Shown here: piece after piece, positions 1 to 7,597 of the stretch
How positions within the stretch are numbered: position 1 is the stretch's first letter
How the letters are laid out: every line of letters starts with the position of its first letter
Notes under the pieces: generated by a model
What the model saw: the letters and a program-made list of their open reading frames with translations, nothing else
What the model was told of the DNA's origin: nothing
The model's database searches: none
Translations under genes and position numbers: made by a program
Assembly: GCF_007827795.1 (NCBI RefSeq)
Contig: NZ_VITI01000002.1
Span: 496,001 to 560,000 of the forward strand
Length of the DNA stretch: 64,000 bases
From: Azospirillum brasilense
GTDB taxonomy: Bacteria; Pseudomonadota; Alphaproteobacteria; Azospirillales; Azospirillaceae
Direction of reading: 5' to 3'

Positions 1-192
1 CTTTGCGGCCTCGTCGCCGGCCGTGGCGGCGCGGTGGACGGCGTCGCCGGACTTCAGCGCCTTGACCAGCGCGGCGTCGCCGTTCAGCGCGGCGGCGACC
101 GCCTTGGCATCCTTCGGCCGGTGCTTCGCCGTTGCAGCCTCGAAGCGCTTGCGTGTCGCGGTCCAGCGCTGCTCGTAGGGGACATGCGCCAT
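1..192 (-). CDS. hypothetical protein, 3' end beyond the window
   Basis: The first 64 codons of a minus-strand gene are present; the frame runs open to the window edge. The start is the ATG at 192, 21 bp after the stop of the ATP-grasp gene, so it is probably the next gene of the same operon. The visible part is rich in Ala, Lys and Asp and looks helical and soluble, with no signal peptide or membrane segment. I do not recognise the family. Its value is as a possible sixth member of the sensor/transporter/ligase operon upstream. Confidence 0.6.
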   Translation of the reverse strand, partial: MAHVPYEQRWTATRKRFEAATAKHRPKDAKAVAAALNGDAALVKALKSGDAVHRAATAGDEAAK

Positions 193-213
193 GGCGGCCC
201 GCCCGTTCCGGTG

Positions 214-1476
214 CTACGCGACGGCCGGCTGGAGGCGATCCTCCAGGGAGCGGATGGCGGCCCAGTCGCGCTCGAACACAGCACGGTCCGGATGCGCCAG
301 ATATATCTTCGCCAGCACCTGCGTCAGATCGAGCGTCGGCACCACCTCGTCCCCGAGCCGCGGCACCAGGGCGTAGCCACGCACGCTCGCCATCCCGTCC
401 AGAATGGAGAGATCCGGCAGCGCCTCAACCCGGCCCGACACCAGAACCGGCAGATACAGCACCATCGCGTCGGCCAGGAACCGGTAATGGCCGTCGAGCA
501 GCGGTCCGACCACCGCCGCCCCATCGAAGGCGTCGACCAGCAGATCCACCTGATCGTGCCCGGTGCCCGCCGCGATGGCGGTGGTGGAGCCGGCCGGCCC
601 CATGGCGCGCGCCGCGATCTCCACCAGCGCCGGGCCGCGTGCGGTCATCCGCACCTCGGCGTGGCCGGCGCCGTCGGTGATCTCCAGCGCGTCGAGAACC
701 CGGCGGATGTAGGCCATCAGCGCCTGCGCCACCGGCTCCTCCGGCGGCAGAAGCCGGTAGTAATCGTAGACGAAGGGCGACCCGTTCAGCGCCCGCTTGG
801 CGGACAGCAGCACGTCGCAGACATAGTGGCGCCCGCCGCGGCTGACCGTATTGACGACATATTCAAGCCCGTCGAGGTAGGTCTGCACGAGCACCCGCTC
901 GTTGGCCGAACCGCAGAAGTCGCGGCTGCCCAGGATGGCGTCCACGGCGGCGCGGAGTTGCGCCGGGGTGTCGCAGAAATAGACATGGTCGGTGGAAGCG
1001 CTGGCCATCGGCTTCGCCACCACCGGCCAGCCCGCCTGCGCCGCCCATTCCACCGCCTCGGCGGCGTCGGTCGCCATGGTCTGGCGGGCGGTCAGCAGGC
1101 CGGCGGCGGCCAGCCGCTCGATCATCATGAACTTGTTGCGGCGCGCGGCGGTCAGCTTCGGGCTGTTGCCCGGCGTGCCCAGGACGGCGCCCAGCGCATC
1201 GGTCAGTTCCACCGCGGACTCATTGCCCGGCAGGATGAAGGCCGGGGCCAGCGGGCGCAACCGCTCGGCCAGCGCGTCGAGATCGCCGCGGTCGCCGTCA
1301 AGGAGGATGTGCGCCGCGAAGTCGTCGGGCTGATAGCTGCGCAGCAGCGACGGGGCGAGGTCCGGGCGGCTCTGCACCGCGACCACGTCGTAGCCCCGCG
1401 CGCGCAGGCGCGGCGCCAGAAGGATGCCGGTGGAATAGGGATCGACGACAACCGCCGTCTTGCGGGGCGCGCTCAT
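214..1476 (-). CDS. ATP-grasp domain protein (carboxylate-amine/thiol ligase type)
   Basis: This 420-residue protein has the order of an ATP-grasp ligase: an N-terminal Rossmann-like preATP region (VVVDPYSTG near residue 10), a lysine strand (GWPVVAKPM), the acidic hinge (VLVQTYLDGLEYVV) and a C-terminal metal-binding segment (HAEVRMTARGPALVEIAAR). Enzymes of this family join a carboxylate to an amine using ATP, as in dipeptide or peptide-like metabolite synthesis; the substrate cannot be read here. The ATG at 1476 overlaps the stop of the upstream GNAT gene as ATGA, suggesting translational coupling. Longer in-frame starts would only run back through the GNAT gene. The pairing with an acyltransferase and an MFS pump suggests a small exported product, but that is inference. 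Confidence 0.85.
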   Translation of the reverse strand: MSAPRKTAVVVDPYSTGILLAPRLRARGYDVVAVQSRPDLAPSLLRSYQPDDFAAHILLDGDRGDLDALAERLRPLAPAFILPGNESAVELTDALGAVLGTPGNSPKLTAARRNKFMMIERLAAAGLLTARQTMATDAAEAVEWAAQAGWPVVAKPMASASTDHVYFCDTPAQLRAAVDAILGSRDFCGSANERVLVQTYLDGLEYVVNTVSRGGRHYVCDVLLSAKRALNGSPFVYDYYRLLPPEEPVAQALMAYIRRVLDALEITDGAGHAEVRMTARGPALVEIAARAMGPAGSTTAIAAGTGHDQVDLLVDAFDGAAVVGPLLDGHYRFLADAMVLYLPVLVSGRVEALPDLSILDGMASVRGYALVPRLGDEVVPTLDLTQVLAKIYLAHPDRAVFERDWAAIRSLEDRLQPAVA

Positions 1477-2258
1477 GGCGTGGTCTCCATCACGGCGTCC
1501 TGAGGCACAGCCGGCACCGCCTCGACCGGGCGCGCGTAGGTGACCAGCGGCACGGGACCGTCCAGTTCCACCGAACGCCCGATCCAGCCGGCCTCGATCA
1601 CCGCCTTCTGCTCCTCCAGCTCCGGCACGGCGAAGACGCGCTCGCTGCCCGGCACCCAGGCGGGCGGCGCCGCCCCGAGGTCGCGGTGCAGCAGGTAGCG
1701 CAGCCGACCGCTGGCGTGCATGACCAGAACCCGGCGCACCAGGAAGCCGCCGGACAGCAGGTTCGACAGGCTGCGCGGGTTCGACAGGGCAACGCGCGAG
1801 AACAGATGCGGGCGCCCGGCCCCCAGGGCGTGGAGCGTGCGCAGCGTGACCAGCAGCCGTTGCAGCCCGTTGCCTCGGAAGTCCGGGTGGACCATGCAAC
1901 TCGCCATGTGGGCGGTGGCGGTAACGGCGGGCCGAGCGCCCGGCAGATCGTCCACGAAGGCCGGCATGCCGGGCAAGGGCAGACCCAGGATGGCGCAGCC
2001 GATCAGCCGCCCCTCGGTCTCCAGCCCCAGCGTCACTCCGCGCTCGCCCAGATGCAGCCCGGCGAAATCCGGCGTTTCGGGAAAATAGGCGTCGATGTCC
2101 GGCAACTGCCCGAAGATGTAGCCGCGGAACGCCTCCAGCGCCGGCAGGTCGGCAGGGCCGAGAAAGCGGATGCGGTAGGGAACGCAGACCGGCTGGCCGC
2201 GCCGGACGCGCAGCATGCCCGTGTGGACCGTCTGTTCGGGGGATAAGAGGACCGTCAT
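1473..2258 (-). CDS. GNAT-family N-acetyltransferase
   Basis: This is a 261-residue acyl-CoA-dependent N-acyltransferase of the GNAT fold. The acetyl-CoA motif is visible as MVHPDFRGNGLQRLL around residues 122-136 (the Q/RxxGxG/A loop), preceded by strand beta-4 with HMASC. The protein is longer than a minimal GNAT (about 150 residues) and has a C-terminal extension. The acceptor is unknown. The ATG at 2258 lies 1 nt after the stop of the binding-protein gene, and the 3' end overlaps the ATP-grasp start, so it is a central operon gene. It may acylate the product or precursor of the neighbouring ligase. Confidence 0.8.
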   Translation of the reverse strand: MTVLLSPEQTVHTGMLRVRRGQPVCVPYRIRFLGPADLPALEAFRGYIFGQLPDIDAYFPETPDFAGLHLGERGVTLGLETEGRLIGCAILGLPLPGMPAFVDDLPGARPAVTATAHMASCMVHPDFRGNGLQRLLVTLRTLHALGAGRPHLFSRVALSNPRSLSNLLSGGFLVRRVLVMHASGRLRYLLHRDLGAAPPAWVPGSERVFAVPELEEQKAVIEAGWIGRSVELDGPVPLVTYARPVEAVPAVPQDAVMETTP

Positions 2259-2259
2259 G

Positions 2260-3312
2260 TCAGGCGTCCTGGACGATTTCGGCGATGTTGAGCAGGCGCA
2301 TCGGCGGGTAGAGGTCCAGTTGCTTGGCCGCCCCGATGCGCAGCAGCAGGGAGAAGCGGTTCAGCGTCTCCACCGGGATGCCGTCGGCGGGCTTGGCCCC
2401 GGTCAGGATCTCCACCGCCTTCAGCCCGGCGAAGCGCCCGACGTTGACCGCCGGGCTGACCAGCCCCATCAGCAGGTTGGCCCGGCGGATCGGCAGCTCG
2501 GTGGAGCAGAAGGTGGCCAGCCGGTGGGCCAATGCCTGTTCCGCCACCACCGCGTTGTTGTTGGAGGCGACCAGCGTGTCCGGCCCGATGTAGACCAGTT
2601 CCGCCCCGGCGCGCGCCGCGTCGGCGATCAGGTCCGGGATGGCGGCGGCCTGCGGCGCGCCGGAGGCGTCGCGCGGCAGGGCGGCGTCGTGGACCTCCAC
2701 GCCCTGGCGGGCGGCCTCCTCCTTCAGGTCGCGCACGGCGACCACCATGTTGTCCTCCGCCGGGTTGTAGACTGCGGCGATCTTCTTCCAGCGCCGGTAG
2801 GACAGCATCGTCTTCATCTGCACCGCGACCGGCGCGATGTGCCGCGTGCCGGTGACCGCGCGCCCCGGACGGTCGAGCGCGCGGACGACGCGCGACGCCA
2901 CCGGGTCGGTGACCGAGGTGAAGACCACCGGCACGTCGGTCAGGAAGCGCGACGGGTCCGGATCGTCGTAACGCCCGACCGTCGCCAGGGTCAGCGGCGT
3001 GAAGACCGTCACCACCAAGTCGGGCTTGGACGCCCGGATCTCCGGCAGCAGCGTCGGCATGGCGGAGGCCTGCGGCACCTCGCGCACCTCCACCGTGGCG
3101 GACAGTCCGCTCGACGCGATGAAGTCGCGCAGGCCCAGCACGTCGCCCACATCCTTGCGCGGGGTCAGCACGACGATGCGCGCCGGCTTGGCGGAGGTGA
3201 AGGTCCTGGCCGTCTGCGCAAAAGCCGGGAAGCCGCCGGCCGCCAGCGTTCCGGCGGTCAACGTTCCAGCGGTGAGGGCACCCGTCAGGACAGTGCGGCG
3301 GGACAGGCTCAT
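2260..3312 (-). CDS. ABC transporter substrate-binding protein (ABC_sub_bind type)
   Basis: This 350-residue periplasmic binding protein begins with a twin-arginine-like signal (SLSRRTVLTGAL) and a hydrophobic Ala/Gly-rich stretch ending near FAQTA. The mature part has the two-lobed ABC_sub_bind layout: the lobe-1 strand RIVVLTPRK, VTVFTPLTL, the switch region FTSVTDPVASRVV, and the C-terminal VSPAVNVGRFAGLKAVEIL. Family members usually feed an ABC importer or act as ligand sensors. No permease or ATPase lies in the visible operon; the neighbours are sensor/HAMP proteins and an MFS domain, so a ligand-presenting role is plausible. The ATG at 3312 overlaps the previous stop as ATGA. Confidence 0.85.
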   Translation of the reverse strand: MSLSRRTVLTGALTAGTLTAGTLAAGGFPAFAQTARTFTSAKPARIVVLTPRKDVGDVLGLRDFIASSGLSATVEVREVPQASAMPTLLPEIRASKPDLVVTVFTPLTLATVGRYDDPDPSRFLTDVPVVFTSVTDPVASRVVRALDRPGRAVTGTRHIAPVAVQMKTMLSYRRWKKIAAVYNPAEDNMVVAVRDLKEEAARQGVEVHDAALPRDASGAPQAAAIPDLIADAARAGAELVYIGPDTLVASNNNAVVAEQALAHRLATFCSTELPIRRANLLMGLVSPAVNVGRFAGLKAVEILTGAKPADGIPVETLNRFSLLLRIGAAKQLDLYPPMRLLNIAEIVQDA

Positions 3313-5285
3313 GCGGGGGTCCTCTGCGGAAGGTCGGCGGGCGGGCGCGGGCGGAACAGGGCGCTCAGCAGCAGTTGCACGGCGACGCAGGCCGCCAGCA
3401 CCGCGCCGATGCCCTTCAGCGCCCCGGCGTAGCCGTAATGGGCCAGGAACAACCCGGCCAGGAAAGGGGCGATGACCGAACCCAGCCGCTCGATCAGGCG
3501 GAACATGCCGATCACCGTGGTCTCGCCCAGCGCCGCCCGTTCCTTGACGCAGACATCGGCGAGCATGGCGAGCTGCGGCGCGCCGAGCATGGCGTGCGCC
3601 ACCCCCAGCAGCGCGACCCCGGCCAGCGCCGTGCCGAGCGACCCCGGCATCGACAGCACCCAGGCCGCCCCGGCGGCGACCAGCCCGCCCGCCACCAGGA
3701 AGCCGATGCGCTGGCCCGAGCGGTCCGACAGCTTCGCCGCCATCGGCGACACCACGATCATCAGCAGCCAGTAGAGCAGCAGCACGCGCCCGATCCAGGA
3801 CTGGCTGACCCCCTGGTCGTCCAGCGCCAGCGGCAACAGGAAGAACAGAAGCGCGGTCAATCCCAGCTTGGCCGGAACCGCGCTGAAGACGGCCAGACCG
3901 ACGAAGCGCGGGTTGCGCAGGCACAGCGCGGCGTCCGCCAGACGCAGGCCGCGGCTGGACTTGGCCTGCGCCGCGCGCACCCGCGGCAGCACCTGCCACG
4001 CCATGAAGGCAGCCAGCAGCGCCAGCCCGGCGGAGATCAGGAAGGTCGTGCGGAACCCCACCTGCCCGGCGATCACGCCGCCGATGGCCGGGCCGCAGAC
4101 ACCGGCGCTGAGGATGCCGCCGGCGTACATGGCGATGGCCTGGGCGCGCTGCTTGGGGTCGGTGGCGTCGATGACGAAGCCCTGGGCGGCGATGAAGACA
4201 CTGGCGTAACCGATGGCGGTCAGGCAGCGCGCGACGACGAGCTGGATGAGGTCGGTGGCGAGGCCGGAGCCGACCAGACCGACGAAGGAGAGCAGCGCCC
4301 CGCCGAGGAACACCGCCCGACGCCCGCGCCGTTCCGACATGCTTCCGGCGATCGGCTGGCTGACCGCCCACAGCAGCATGAACAGGGCGATGGGCGCGCC
4401 GATGACCATCTCCATCGACAGGCCGGGCACCGGTTCGAACAGCTGCTTGATGTAGACGGACAGGAAGGTGCGGGTCAGCTCCTCCGCCAGGGAGAAGATG
4501 AAGATGGCGAAGCGCAGTTCCACCACCCGCTGCATCATGCCGATCTTGGTCATGGCCGGCTCGGACGCGGACATGTCGGCCTTGTGCTGCACGCTGTCCA
4601 GCGCCCAGTCGACGGCGCGCGACAGCTCGCCCACCTCGTCGCGGTTGCGCAGGGCGACGCGCACGCCGAGATGCCCGTCGGCGGCCTGCTTCATCACCGC
4701 CGTCACCCGGCGCAGCGGCGCCGCGACGGAGGAGCCGACAACCAGCAGCAGGATCTCGATGTTCAGCAGGATGGCGACGATCAGCACGGAACCGAGATCG
4801 AACACCACCTCGTTCATGGCGGAGCGGACATAGCCGGAATCGACGCCGACATGCAGCCGCGCCTCGTCGTTGCCCTCCAAGGGCAGGACGGTGTCGAGGA
4901 ATTGCGGGGACTCGCCGTCCGGCGGGGCGTCCGCCACGGTCAGGCGGGTGCCGGACCGCGCCTCCTCGGTCCCGGAAAAGGCGTGGAGGCGCCCGCCGAT
5001 CTCCAGCGCCAGATACTTGACGTCCGGGTTGGCGGCCAGCGCGTCGGACAGCAGCTCGTCCACCCCGACCAGCTTGTCCAGTTCGAAGCCCAGCGCCACG
5101 GCGCGGTCGATCTGCGCCACCACGTAGGACCCGACGACCTCGGCCTTGCGGGCCAGCTCCGGCTCGATCAGCGGGCGGAACAGCGTGTTGACGTGGTTGG
5201 TCTGGACCGCGAGGCTGACCAGCATCAGGACGGACACGACGCCCGTCAGCATCCAGTTCAGGCGGCGGATGAAGGACAGCTTCAT
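3309..5285 (-). CDS. periplasmic sensor-HAMP-MFS transporter fusion
   Basis: This 658-residue membrane protein joins a chemoreceptor-like front end to a major-facilitator transporter. A first transmembrane helix (about 11-27) precedes a periplasmic domain (28-160) and a second helix (162-186). A HAMP-like linker follows (about 183-235, containing AAPLRRVTAVMKQAADG and RNRDEVGELSRAVD). From about residue 255 there are twelve MFS helices, with the loop-2/3 signature GSMSERRGRRAVFLGG and the related loop-8/9 AKLSDRSGQRIG. HAMP domains normally pass signals to kinases, cyclases or methyl-accepting modules, so a transporter output is unusual. The gene overlaps both neighbours by 4 bp, which argues against an artefactual join. 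The transported substrate is unknown. Confidence 0.85.
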   Translation of the reverse strand: MKLSFIRRLNWMLTGVVSVLMLVSLAVQTNHVNTLFRPLIEPELARKAEVVGSYVVAQIDRAVALGFELDKLVGVDELLSDALAANPDVKYLALEIGGRLHAFSGTEEARSGTRLTVADAPPDGESPQFLDTVLPLEGNDEARLHVGVDSGYVRSAMNEVVFDLGSVLIVAILLNIEILLLVVGSSVAAPLRRVTAVMKQAADGHLGVRVALRNRDEVGELSRAVDWALDSVQHKADMSASEPAMTKIGMMQRVVELRFAIFIFSLAEELTRTFLSVYIKQLFEPVPGLSMEMVIGAPIALFMLLWAVSQPIAGSMSERRGRRAVFLGGALLSFVGLVGSGLATDLIQLVVARCLTAIGYASVFIAAQGFVIDATDPKQRAQAIAMYAGGILSAGVCGPAIGGVIAGQVGFRTTFLISAGLALLAAFMAWQVLPRVRAAQAKSSRGLRLADAALCLRNPRFVGLAVFSAVPAKLGLTALLFFLLPLALDDQGVSQSWIGRVLLLYWLLMIVVSPMAAKLSDRSGQRIGFLVAGGLVAAGAAWVLSMPGSLGTALAGVALLGVAHAMLGAPQLAMLADVCVKERAALGETTVIGMFRLIERLGSVIAPFLAGLFLAHYGYAGALKGIGAVLAACVAVQLLLSALFRPRPPADLPQRTPA

Positions 5286-6103
5286 GGCGTGACTCCCGCC
5301 GGGCGCGCGGCCTCCGCCGCCGGTTTGGCGGGTTGGGGAGGGTCCTCCTCCGCGCCGTGCCGCTGCTGTTCCAGGATGCGGTCGGTAAAGTCCTTCAGGC
5401 CGGGGGCGAAGGCGACCAGCTCCGGAGTCAGGTTGGGCGGCTCGCCCATGCCCAGCTGGTTGATGCTGACGGTCATCTCGCGCAGCCGCCGCTGGATCGG
5501 GCGCAGCAGCAGCCAGACCGCGATCATGGTGACCAGCAGCCCGGTCACCAGATTGATGCCGCCGGACAGCAGCAGGTCCGGGATGGTGCCGCGGATGCCC
5601 GCCTGCACCTCGCCCAGCGAATAGGTCAAGGCGACGCCGCCGGCCACGCCGCCGAAGGCGTTGCGGATGCCGAGCAGAAGCGCCTGGCTGTCGCCGTCGG
5701 CCACGGCGGCCACCCGGTCGGACTTGCCGTCGCGCGCGAAGGCCGCCTTCCAGCCGACGGGGATCGCCCCCACCGGCCCGCCGTGTCCCGCCCCCCGGCC
5801 CGCCGCCGCCAGCACCTCGCCCGTGTCGGTGAACAGGACCAGACCGGTGATCCGGTCATCCCGTGCCATCGCGCGCTGGATCAGCGCGTCGAGATTTCGC
5901 AGGGCCGTGATGGACACGCCGAGGCTGACGGCGCCCTCGACCTCCCCCGCCAGCCCGCGGAGCGCGACGGTGAAGCGGGACGCCACGGTGTCCTCCACCA
6001 TGCGCTCCATCTTCAGATAGGAGAGCGCCGCGGTGGAGAGCAGCGCGAAACAGAGCGCCACCTGCAGCAGCAGAATGATCTTGGTCGTCAGGGTCAGGCG
6101 CAT
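5282..6103 (-). CDS. two-helix periplasmic sensor protein with HAMP-like tail
   Basis: This 273-residue inner-membrane protein has a first helix near 9-29, a periplasmic domain of about 140 residues with a GLVLFTDTGEVLA segment typical of Cache/CHASE-like folds, a second helix near 180-202, and a short cytoplasmic HAMP-like region (LRPIQRRLREMTVSINQLGMG). It has no kinase, cyclase or receptor output domain, so it may work as a partner of the HAMP-MFS protein next to it. I chose the ATG at 6103; an in-frame ATG 14 codons upstream (near 6145) cannot be excluded because neither has a strong ribosome site. It is the first gene of the operon. Confidence 0.7.
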   Translation of the reverse strand: MRLTLTTKIILLLQVALCFALLSTAALSYLKMERMVEDTVASRFTVALRGLAGEVEGAVSLGVSITALRNLDALIQRAMARDDRITGLVLFTDTGEVLAAAGRGAGHGGPVGAIPVGWKAAFARDGKSDRVAAVADGDSQALLLGIRNAFGGVAGGVALTYSLGEVQAGIRGTIPDLLLSGGINLVTGLLVTMIAVWLLLRPIQRRLREMTVSINQLGMGEPPNLTPELVAFAPGLKDFTDRILEQQRHGAEEDPPQPAKPAAEAARPAGVTP

Positions 6104-6476
6104 GGGTCCGGTGCCGGCAAGGGATGCGGCCAACCTTACGCGCATCGCGCAAGCCGCCGATTCCAAGACGGGTCCAGTCTGGAGAAGACCCCGGCGACAT
6201 GGCTCCGCTCCGGCCCGACCCCGCCAGACGCGCACTCTCGCCTGCCGCGCCACAACCGAAAAGGGCAATCCATTGAATTTGACTTATCAAATCAAGAACA
6301 GATGACGCGGCAAATTCGTCGTCTTATGCCCTTCCGCCTAATCCATAGAATTTTTGCGGAATTTTGAGACATTTCCCGATCGCTCTATTTTGGACCATGA
6401 TTGCATCCATGATGGTTTGCTTTGCGTGGTAATCCTTAAGCACAGCAATCCATGCACCCAACGGGGAAGGGCTTCG
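6104..6476. promoter_or_regulatory. divergent intergenic region between sensor/MFS operon and pseudo-receiver regulator
   Basis: These 373 bp separate two divergent transcription units and become notably AT-rich between about 6260 and 6400, unlike the flanking genes. Purine-rich and A/T-tract sequence is suited to promoters in both directions. The downstream regulator has a good ribosome site (GGGGAAGGG at 6463-6471). No convincing open frame lies here. This is the expected place for the operator of the pseudo-receiver/winged-helix protein. Confidence 0.5.
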
Positions 6477-7454
6477 ATGCGGATCGAGTTGGAGCGACCC
6501 TTGGCGTGGCCGGTGCGCCCGGTCCAGACCAGCGCCGGCCTTCATGTTTCGGCGACGTCCATCCTGATCGCCTGCGCGGATCGCGCGCTGGGCATCGGCA
6601 TGCACGACGCCTTCGAACGCAACGGCCACCGCATCCATGTGACCCACGACCCCATCGCGGCGCTCGACACGCTGGAGGCGGACGGCAGCATCGGCATCGT
6701 GGCGGTGGAGCTGGCCCTGCCCCATTTCGACGGGCTGGCGTTGGTCGAGCGGATGCGCAAGAGCGTGCAGCGGCATCTCCAGGTCATCGTCGTCGCACCC
6801 AACGCCACGGCGGCCGACGTCGTCCGCGCCATGCATCTGCGCGCGGCGGATTTCGTCAGCGACCCGCAGGACGGCAGCCAGCTCCACGGTGCGCTCGCCC
6901 GCGCCCTGGCCGCCCATCAGGCGGCGGCCCCGTTGCCCGCCCCGGCCCCGCCCGCCGGCAACGGCGAGTTGCATGGCGCGCTGGAGGACGCCTACCGTCA
7001 CGGCCTCGCCCTGATCGAAGCGGTGAAGGCTCTGCGCGAAGGCCAGCCGGCGGTTGCCGCCCCGGTTCCGGCTCCCGCACCGGCCGTTCCGTCCTCCGCC
7101 CCCGCCGCAACGGGAGAGAACCGGCGCTTGGCGGTGTTGAGGGCGCTCCAGCAATCCCGCGTCGCCCGCGACAAGTATTTCCCGAAGGGGCTGTTCGAGG
7201 ACCCCTGCTGGGACATGCTGCTGGACCTGATGGCCAACCATCTGCGCGGGCGGCGGATTTCCGTGTCGTCGCTGTGCATGGCCTCCGGCGTGGCCCAGAC
7301 CACGGCGCTGCGGCGGATCACCGAACTGCACGACCGGGGGCTGGTGCGCCGGATCGCCGACGAGAAGGACGGCCGCCGCGTGTTCATCGAGCTGACCGAG
7401 CAGGGGATCGCCGCCCTGTCCGGCTATGTCGAGCACATCCAGGAGCTGACCTGA
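6477..7454 (+). CDS. degenerate receiver-winged-helix (MarR-like) transcription regulator
   Basis: This 325-residue protein has an N-terminal response-regulator-like domain (about 27-140), a Pro/Ala linker with a short helix (about 145-205), and a C-terminal MarR-like winged helix (about 225-320; recognition-helix region SGVAQTTALRRITELHDRGL, wing DEKDGRRVFIELTEQG). The receiver is altered at key positions. The usual phosphoacceptor Asp is Glu78 (VAVELALP), the acidic pair is poorly kept (ACAD), and the conserved Lys before Pro is Asp129 (VSDP). It therefore probably does not work by phosphorylation; Glu may mimic the active state. The ATG at 6477 follows a strong ribosome site. It faces the sensor/MFS operon and probably controls it. 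Confidence 0.8.
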   Translation: MRIELERPLAWPVRPVQTSAGLHVSATSILIACADRALGIGMHDAFERNGHRIHVTHDPIAALDTLEADGSIGIVAVELALPHFDGLALVERMRKSVQRHLQVIVVAPNATAADVVRAMHLRAADFVSDPQDGSQLHGALARALAAHQAAAPLPAPAPPAGNGELHGALEDAYRHGLALIEAVKALREGQPAVAAPVPAPAPAVPSSAPAATGENRRLAVLRALQQSRVARDKYFPKGLFEDPCWDMLLDLMANHLRGRRISVSSLCMASGVAQTTALRRITELHDRGLVRRIADEKDGRRVFIELTEQGIAALSGYVEHIQELT

Positions 7455-7597
7455 CCGGACCGGCGCGAATTGGCCCGGTCCGGCGAGGTTCCCGCCCAGA
7501 CTGCTTCAACCGGGACCTGTCCCGGATCGACAGCGCACCCCGAAAGCGGCCAACATCGCGGTAAGGAACGCCCTGCGCGCAGGACGGCGGAGACCCG

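Noticed and set aside
3375..5624. Very long open frames on the plus strand opposite the sensor/MFS genes (also 9990-12566, 25056-27752 and 54885-57230 opposite topA, the channel gene and rnr).
   Set aside because: High GC makes antisense frames open. Their proteins are rich in Arg, Gly, His and Gln without motifs, while the opposite strand encodes recognisable families.
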